Notes under the pieces: generated by a model
What the model saw: only the letters and a program-made list of their open reading frames with translations
The model's database searches: none
Told to the model about the DNA's origin: nothing
In this document: positions 13,064 to 15,624 of the stretch, one piece after another
Position numbering within the stretch: position 1 is the stretch's first letter
How the letters are laid out: every line of letters starts with the position of its first letter
Translations under genes and position numbers: made by a program
From: JBCCGI01 sp039029355
GTDB taxonomy: Bacteria; Planctomycetota; UBA1135; GCA-002686595
DNA length: 15,624 nt
Reading direction: 5' to 3'
Assembly (NCBI GenBank): GCA_039029355.1
Contig: JBCCGI010000134.1
Location: 1 to 15,624, forward strand

Positions 13064-14116
13064 CTACATCTCGGGCTCGTTCCGGAGAAACACGACCGAG
13101 TCCACCGTGCGAGTTACGGGCGGCTCGGAGGTCGAAGTACGGATCAGGAACAGGCGGACGTGGAGCTCGTTCGTCTCCTGGTTCCAGAGGAACATCGGGT
13201 CCTCGAAACCGTCGCTGTCGAGATCCGAGGCGTAGTTGCAGCGTTCCTGCAACACGTTGGCCGGGCCGACCGCCACGTCGCGCGGCGTCGCGTCGGGATT
13301 CGACACGTCCCACGAGACCTGGCGCAGGTGCCCGACATCGAACTCGTCCTCGGCGTCGCCGTCGCCGTTGACGTCGAAGCCACGGTCGGCCTCGACGTAC
13401 ACGTTGCGCGGCTGGAAGTAGATGGCCATCCACCCGTCGAGCGTCGGGCCGACCTCCGGCACGGTGGCGCCGAGCTTCAGCTCGTCGCCGTCCAGGAAGT
13501 CCTGGCCGCCGTCCGGGTCGACCGGGATTCGATAGCTGAAGCCCGTCCCCTGGCCGCGGAAGTACACCGGGCCCTCGGCCTCCAGGGCGATGCCGTCATA
13601 GGTCGAGGCCGGCGGCGGCGGAGCCTGCTGGTCCAGCGGCTCGGCGAGACCGCCCCAAAGCACCTCGCTGTCGAGCTCGTGCTTCGCCTCGGTCGTGCAC
13701 TGCAGGCCGCGGTCGCAGTCGAGGAAGAGCACCGCATCCGGATCGAGCCCGGCGTACGAAAGCGTCTCCTCGTTTGGCTCGCCGCGGTTGATCAGCAGTA
13801 TGCCCGCCGGAGGGAACCCCACGGTCGAGCTGACCCGGACCGAAGACGCCCCGGGCGTGGCCTCGGCGGTGACGGTCGTCGACGGTGTCGCGCCGGATGC
13901 GTTGGCGAGCTCGCGCTCGATCCAGAACAGCATCCGCGAGGCCGAGTTCTCGAGCCCCGACGCGGTGACCGTCGTCTTGGTCATGGTCTGGTCCTGCGAC
14001 AGGACCGCGATGAGGCTCCCGAAGATCAGCACGAAGAGTGCGACCGAGATGGTGATCTCGAGGAACGTGTAACCACGCCGCGCCAGGCGCCGCGTGGGCG
14101 ATTTGACTATTCCCAT
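13064..14116 (-). CDS. PilW/GspJ-like minor pseudopilin
   Basis: A 350-residue prepilin-type protein. The basic leader (RRLARRG) is followed by the prepilin peptidase site G15/Y16 in GYTFLEI, with the conserved Glu at mature position 5 (residue 20) and a hydrophobic helix at ~17-40. The start at 14114-14116 puts this leader at the N-terminus; the frame stays open to 14404, but the extra 96 residues are Arg/Pro-rich and unlike any leader. Residues ~95-155 contain a VSSTVGFPPAGILLI ... EETLSYAG ... CDRGLQC ... H order, a small beta module often seen in prepilins and surface proteins. The C-terminal third (NVLQERCNYASD, then ELHVRLFLIRTS) matches the PilW pattern. Asp-rich loops (DVNGDGDAEDE, DLDSDGFED) may bind calcium. 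It is the first gene of the two-gene operon and would be assembled at the inner membrane by pilus or secretion machinery encoded elsewhere. Confidence 0.87.
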   Translation of the reverse strand: MGIVKSPTRRLARRGYTFLEITISVALFVLIFGSLIAVLSQDQTMTKTTVTASGLENSASRMLFWIERELANASGATPSTTVTAEATPGASSVRVSSTVGFPPAGILLINRGEPNEETLSYAGLDPDAVLFLDCDRGLQCTTEAKHELDSEVLWGGLAEPLDQQAPPPPASTYDGIALEAEGPVYFRGQGTGFSYRIPVDPDGGQDFLDGDELKLGATVPEVGPTLDGWMAIYFQPRNVYVEADRGFDVNGDGDAEDEFDVGHLRQVSWDVSNPDATPRDVAVGPANVLQERCNYASDLDSDGFEDPMFLWNQETNELHVRLFLIRTSTSEPPVTRTVDSVVFLRNEPEM

Positions 14117-14276
14117 AGGTACGCTTCCCAATCCACCGGCTCCCCAGCCGGCGCTTCCGGGGCGTCTTCTCGGCCTACGCGGTAGCGCGACTTGAAGGAG
14201 CCCGGAGAATCGCGCCCAAGGCGGCCTGCGGGGCCTACAATCGAGGTCCCCCCGGTCGGACCGTGGTTCCAACCAC
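14117..14276. promoter_or_regulatory. Divergent intergenic region between pseudopilin operon and Gly-rich gene
   Basis: 160 bp must hold both promoters. On the plus strand TACAAT (14236-14241) is a 5/6 match to a -10 box, 35 bases before the ATG; no matching -35 box sits at normal spacing. A 6-bp-stem hairpin (14136-14141 with 14146-14151) lies close to the pseudopilin start and would fall in its leader. No clear minus-strand promoter is visible. Confidence 0.45.
14253..14276. promoter_or_regulatory. Two adjacent small inverted repeats abutting the ATG at 14277
   Basis: CGGTC/GACCG (14253-14257 and 14259-14263) and GTGGTT/AACCAC (14263-14268 and 14271-14276) lie head to tail and touch the start codon. 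No Shine-Dalgarno is evident in this stretch, so the second repeat may form a small leader hairpin or be a regulator site. Both are short and could be chance. Confidence 0.25.
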
Positions 14277-15624
14277 ATGTTCGACCTCGCCTCTTTCCTC
14301 GCTCTCTCTTCGACCACCGCCCTTGCCCTGGGCGGCGACGATGCGCTCCGGCGCGAGGCCGTGCCTCGGCAAGCGCCAAGCGTTTCGGTCTCGGAACCCG
14401 GCACGCATCCGCCGCTGGGCGGACATCTGCGGGTGGGAAGCTTCTTCGTCCCGGCCGGTGAGACCGTCTACGTCGACCGCGACCTCGTGCTGCTGGCGCG
14501 CGGCCCGATCGTCGTCGAGGGCGACCTGATCGCGCTCGGCGCGGGCATCGGCCTGCACCTGGAGTCGGCCGCGTCCGTGCGCATCGACGGTGCGGTCACC
14601 GCCGGCGACGGCGCGTTGCCCGGCGCGAGCGGCGGTGACATCGAGCTGATCGCCCCCACGGTCTGGCTCGGCGGCCTCGCGCACGCGGGACACGGTGCGC
14701 CCGGCGCGCCGGGCCAGCGCGGCGGCGACGGCGGCTCGGTGCGCGTGCGTGGGGCGTTCCTGCAGGCCCCCGGCGGGACGCTCGGTCTTGCGCGGGCAGG
14801 CGACGGCGGCGACGGAGGCCGCGGCCTGCGGTTCGCCAACGCGGCCGACGGCGGCCATGGCGCAAGCGGCGGAGACGGGGGCGACGCGGGCCCCCTCGCC
14901 TATCGAGCGTCGGAGGCGCTGAGGTCGTGGAGCTCCGAGGCGTTCCCGGCGCCTGCTCCGCGCGGGCCCAGCGCGCTCTGGAACGACGGGCCCGACGGCC
15001 ACACCGGCGCCGACGGCCCGGACGACATCGGCGCCGACGGAGCCACGCCGCCCGCGATGCCCAACGGCTGCGCCCCCGGCGCCAAGGGCGCGGACGGAGC
15101 CAACGCCTCCGGCGGCAACGGCGGCAACGGCGGACACGGCGCTGACGGGACCTGCGTCGACGGGATCGGAGGCGCCGGCGGCAACGGCGGCAAGGGCGGT
15201 AAGGGCGGCAAGGGCCACGGCGGCGACGGAGGCGTCGGCCAGGCCGCCGGCGACTGCTGCCCCAAAAAGGGCAAGTCAGGCGGCGGAGGAGGCGACGGCG
15301 GCAAGGGCGCCGGGGGCCACGGCGGGGACGGCGGCGAACCGGGGCTCGGCTACGTGTCGCATCCGCCGGACTCCTGCACGAGCGGGTCCGACGGCTTCGC
15401 CGGCAACGGAGGCAACTTCGGCAGCAACTTCGGCGGCGATGGAGGCGCGGGCGGCCGGGGAGGCCGCGGCGCGCCCCCCGGTGGCGGCGGCTGGGCCGGA
15501 TATGCCGGGACGGGGGAGCCGGGCGTGTCGGGAGTCGGGGGATGGCCGGGCGGGACCCCGATGTTCCCGATCGCCGACATCGGGCGCGACGGCGGCGTGC
15601 ACTGCACCGGCAAGCCGGGCGACC
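14277..15624 (+). CDS. Gly-rich repeat surface protein with beta-helix-like N-terminus (partial, runs off window)
   Basis: An open frame of 449 codons from the ATG at 14277 to the window end with no stop. Residues 1-18 are a weak signal-like hydrophobic stretch. Residues ~50-150 have short alternating strands (ETVYVDRDLVLLARGPIVVE, LHLESAASVRIDGAVTAGDG, GGDIELIAPTVWLGG), as in the beta-helical start of exported filamentous or adhesin-like proteins. From ~135 onward the sequence becomes Gly-rich: GG-X triplets (GGNGGNGG, GGKGGKGGKG, GGDGGVG) interrupted by short non-Gly segments and by seven Cys (NGCAPG, GTCVDG, GDCCPK, DSCTSG, VHCTGK). This fits a polyglycine-II-type or extended-coil structure with disulphide links. 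Why this frame: strong G/C at third positions, a signal-like start, and the reverse-strand frame here is a Pro/Ala-rich shadow. There is no clear ribosome site. Function is unknown; cell-surface or matrix protein is an inference. Confidence 0.75.
   Translation, partial: MFDLASFLALSSTTALALGGDDALRREAVPRQAPSVSVSEPGTHPPLGGHLRVGSFFVPAGETVYVDRDLVLLARGPIVVEGDLIALGAGIGLHLESAASVRIDGAVTAGDGALPGASGGDIELIAPTVWLGGLAHAGHGAPGAPGQRGGDGGSVRVRGAFLQAPGGTLGLARAGDGGDGGRGLRFANAADGGHGASGGDGGDAGPLAYRASEALRSWSSEAFPAPAPRGPSALWNDGPDGHTGADGPDDIGADGATPPAMPNGCAPGAKGADGANASGGNGGNGGHGADGTCVDGIGGAGGNGGKGGKGGKGHGGDGGVGQAAGDCCPKKGKSGGGGGDGGKGAGGHGGDGGEPGLGYVSHPPDSCTSGSDGFAGNGGNFGSNFGGDGGAGGRGGRGAPPGGGGWAGYAGTGEPGVSGVGGWPGGTPMFPIADIGRDGGVHCTGKPGD
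15105..15320 (+). repeat. In-frame degenerate GGC-rich tandem repeats coding for Gly-Gly-X
   Basis: Degenerate 9-base units of the form GGC GGC AAC/AAG/GAC recur, most regularly at 15177-15214 where Lys-Gly-Gly triplets follow each other. They lie within the Gly-rich gene and keep frame. Repeat-number variation between strains would change protein length without a frameshift. Confidence 0.7.

Noticed and set aside
14117..14404. N-terminal extension of the PilW-like protein to 14404
   Set aside because: Prepilin leaders are short, and the extra 96 residues are Arg/Pro-rich and overlap the start of the divergent Gly-rich gene and its likely promoter.
14235..15218. 327-codon minus-strand frame, plus other Pro/Ala-rich frames, opposite the Gly-rich gene
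   Set aside because: The composition is what the reverse complement of Gly-rich codons gives, while the plus frame has a signal-like start and uninterrupted coding to the window end.
15105..15320. Possible CRISPR array or minisatellite
   Set aside because: The repeats are short, degenerate, multiples of three bases and code in frame for Gly-Gly-X, with no spacer structure.

Overview
The DNA has very high G+C content (roughly 70% by eye). Every gene I accept has its third codon positions loaded with G/C, which also produces many long spurious antisense ORFs. Three things point to a Planctomycetota-type bacterium, possibly one of the deep-branching marine lineages: a divergent pair of ECF sigma factor and membrane Ser/Thr kinase with TPR-like tail, large exported proteins (beta-propeller, diheme peroxidase, Gly-rich), and PilW/PilX-like pseudopilins. 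Myxococcota or a related phylum cannot be excluded from this sequence alone. No rRNA, tRNA, CRISPR array, IS element or phage gene was recognised.

Layout. Positions 1-80 are low-complexity G/C runs. 135-830 (+) is a Tat-exported intradiol ring-cleavage dioxygenase. 946-3018 (+) is a secreted propeller-like protein of unknown function. 3038-3667 (-) is an ECF sigma factor and 3711-5870 (+) a transmembrane Ser/Thr kinase; they diverge from a 43-bp spacer that contains a perfect 7-bp inverted repeat. 5988-8891 (+) is a large exported YVTN-propeller/diheme cytochrome c peroxidase fusion with an extra beta-rich module inserted. 8892-9191 holds three strong hairpins and the remnant C-terminus of a lost gene. 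9192-10430 (-) is a secreted protein whose C-terminal module matches the one inserted in the peroxidase. 10640-12991 (-) and 13064-14116 (-) form a PilW-like/PilX-like minor pseudopilin operon ending at a good intrinsic terminator; the PilX-like protein carries a CxxCH motif. 14277-15624 (+) is the start of a Gly-rich exported repeat protein that runs off the window.

How the genes may work together. Almost every product except the sigma factor is predicted to act outside the cytoplasm or in the membrane. The sigma/kinase pair is a self-contained signalling unit. The pseudopilins would be assembled by a type IV pilus or type II secretion machine encoded elsewhere. The features most worth following are the CxxCH in the PilX-like protein, the ~95-residue module shared by two neighbouring exported proteins plus the remnant of a third, and the Cys-containing polyglycine protein. 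No complete new system can be demonstrated from the window.
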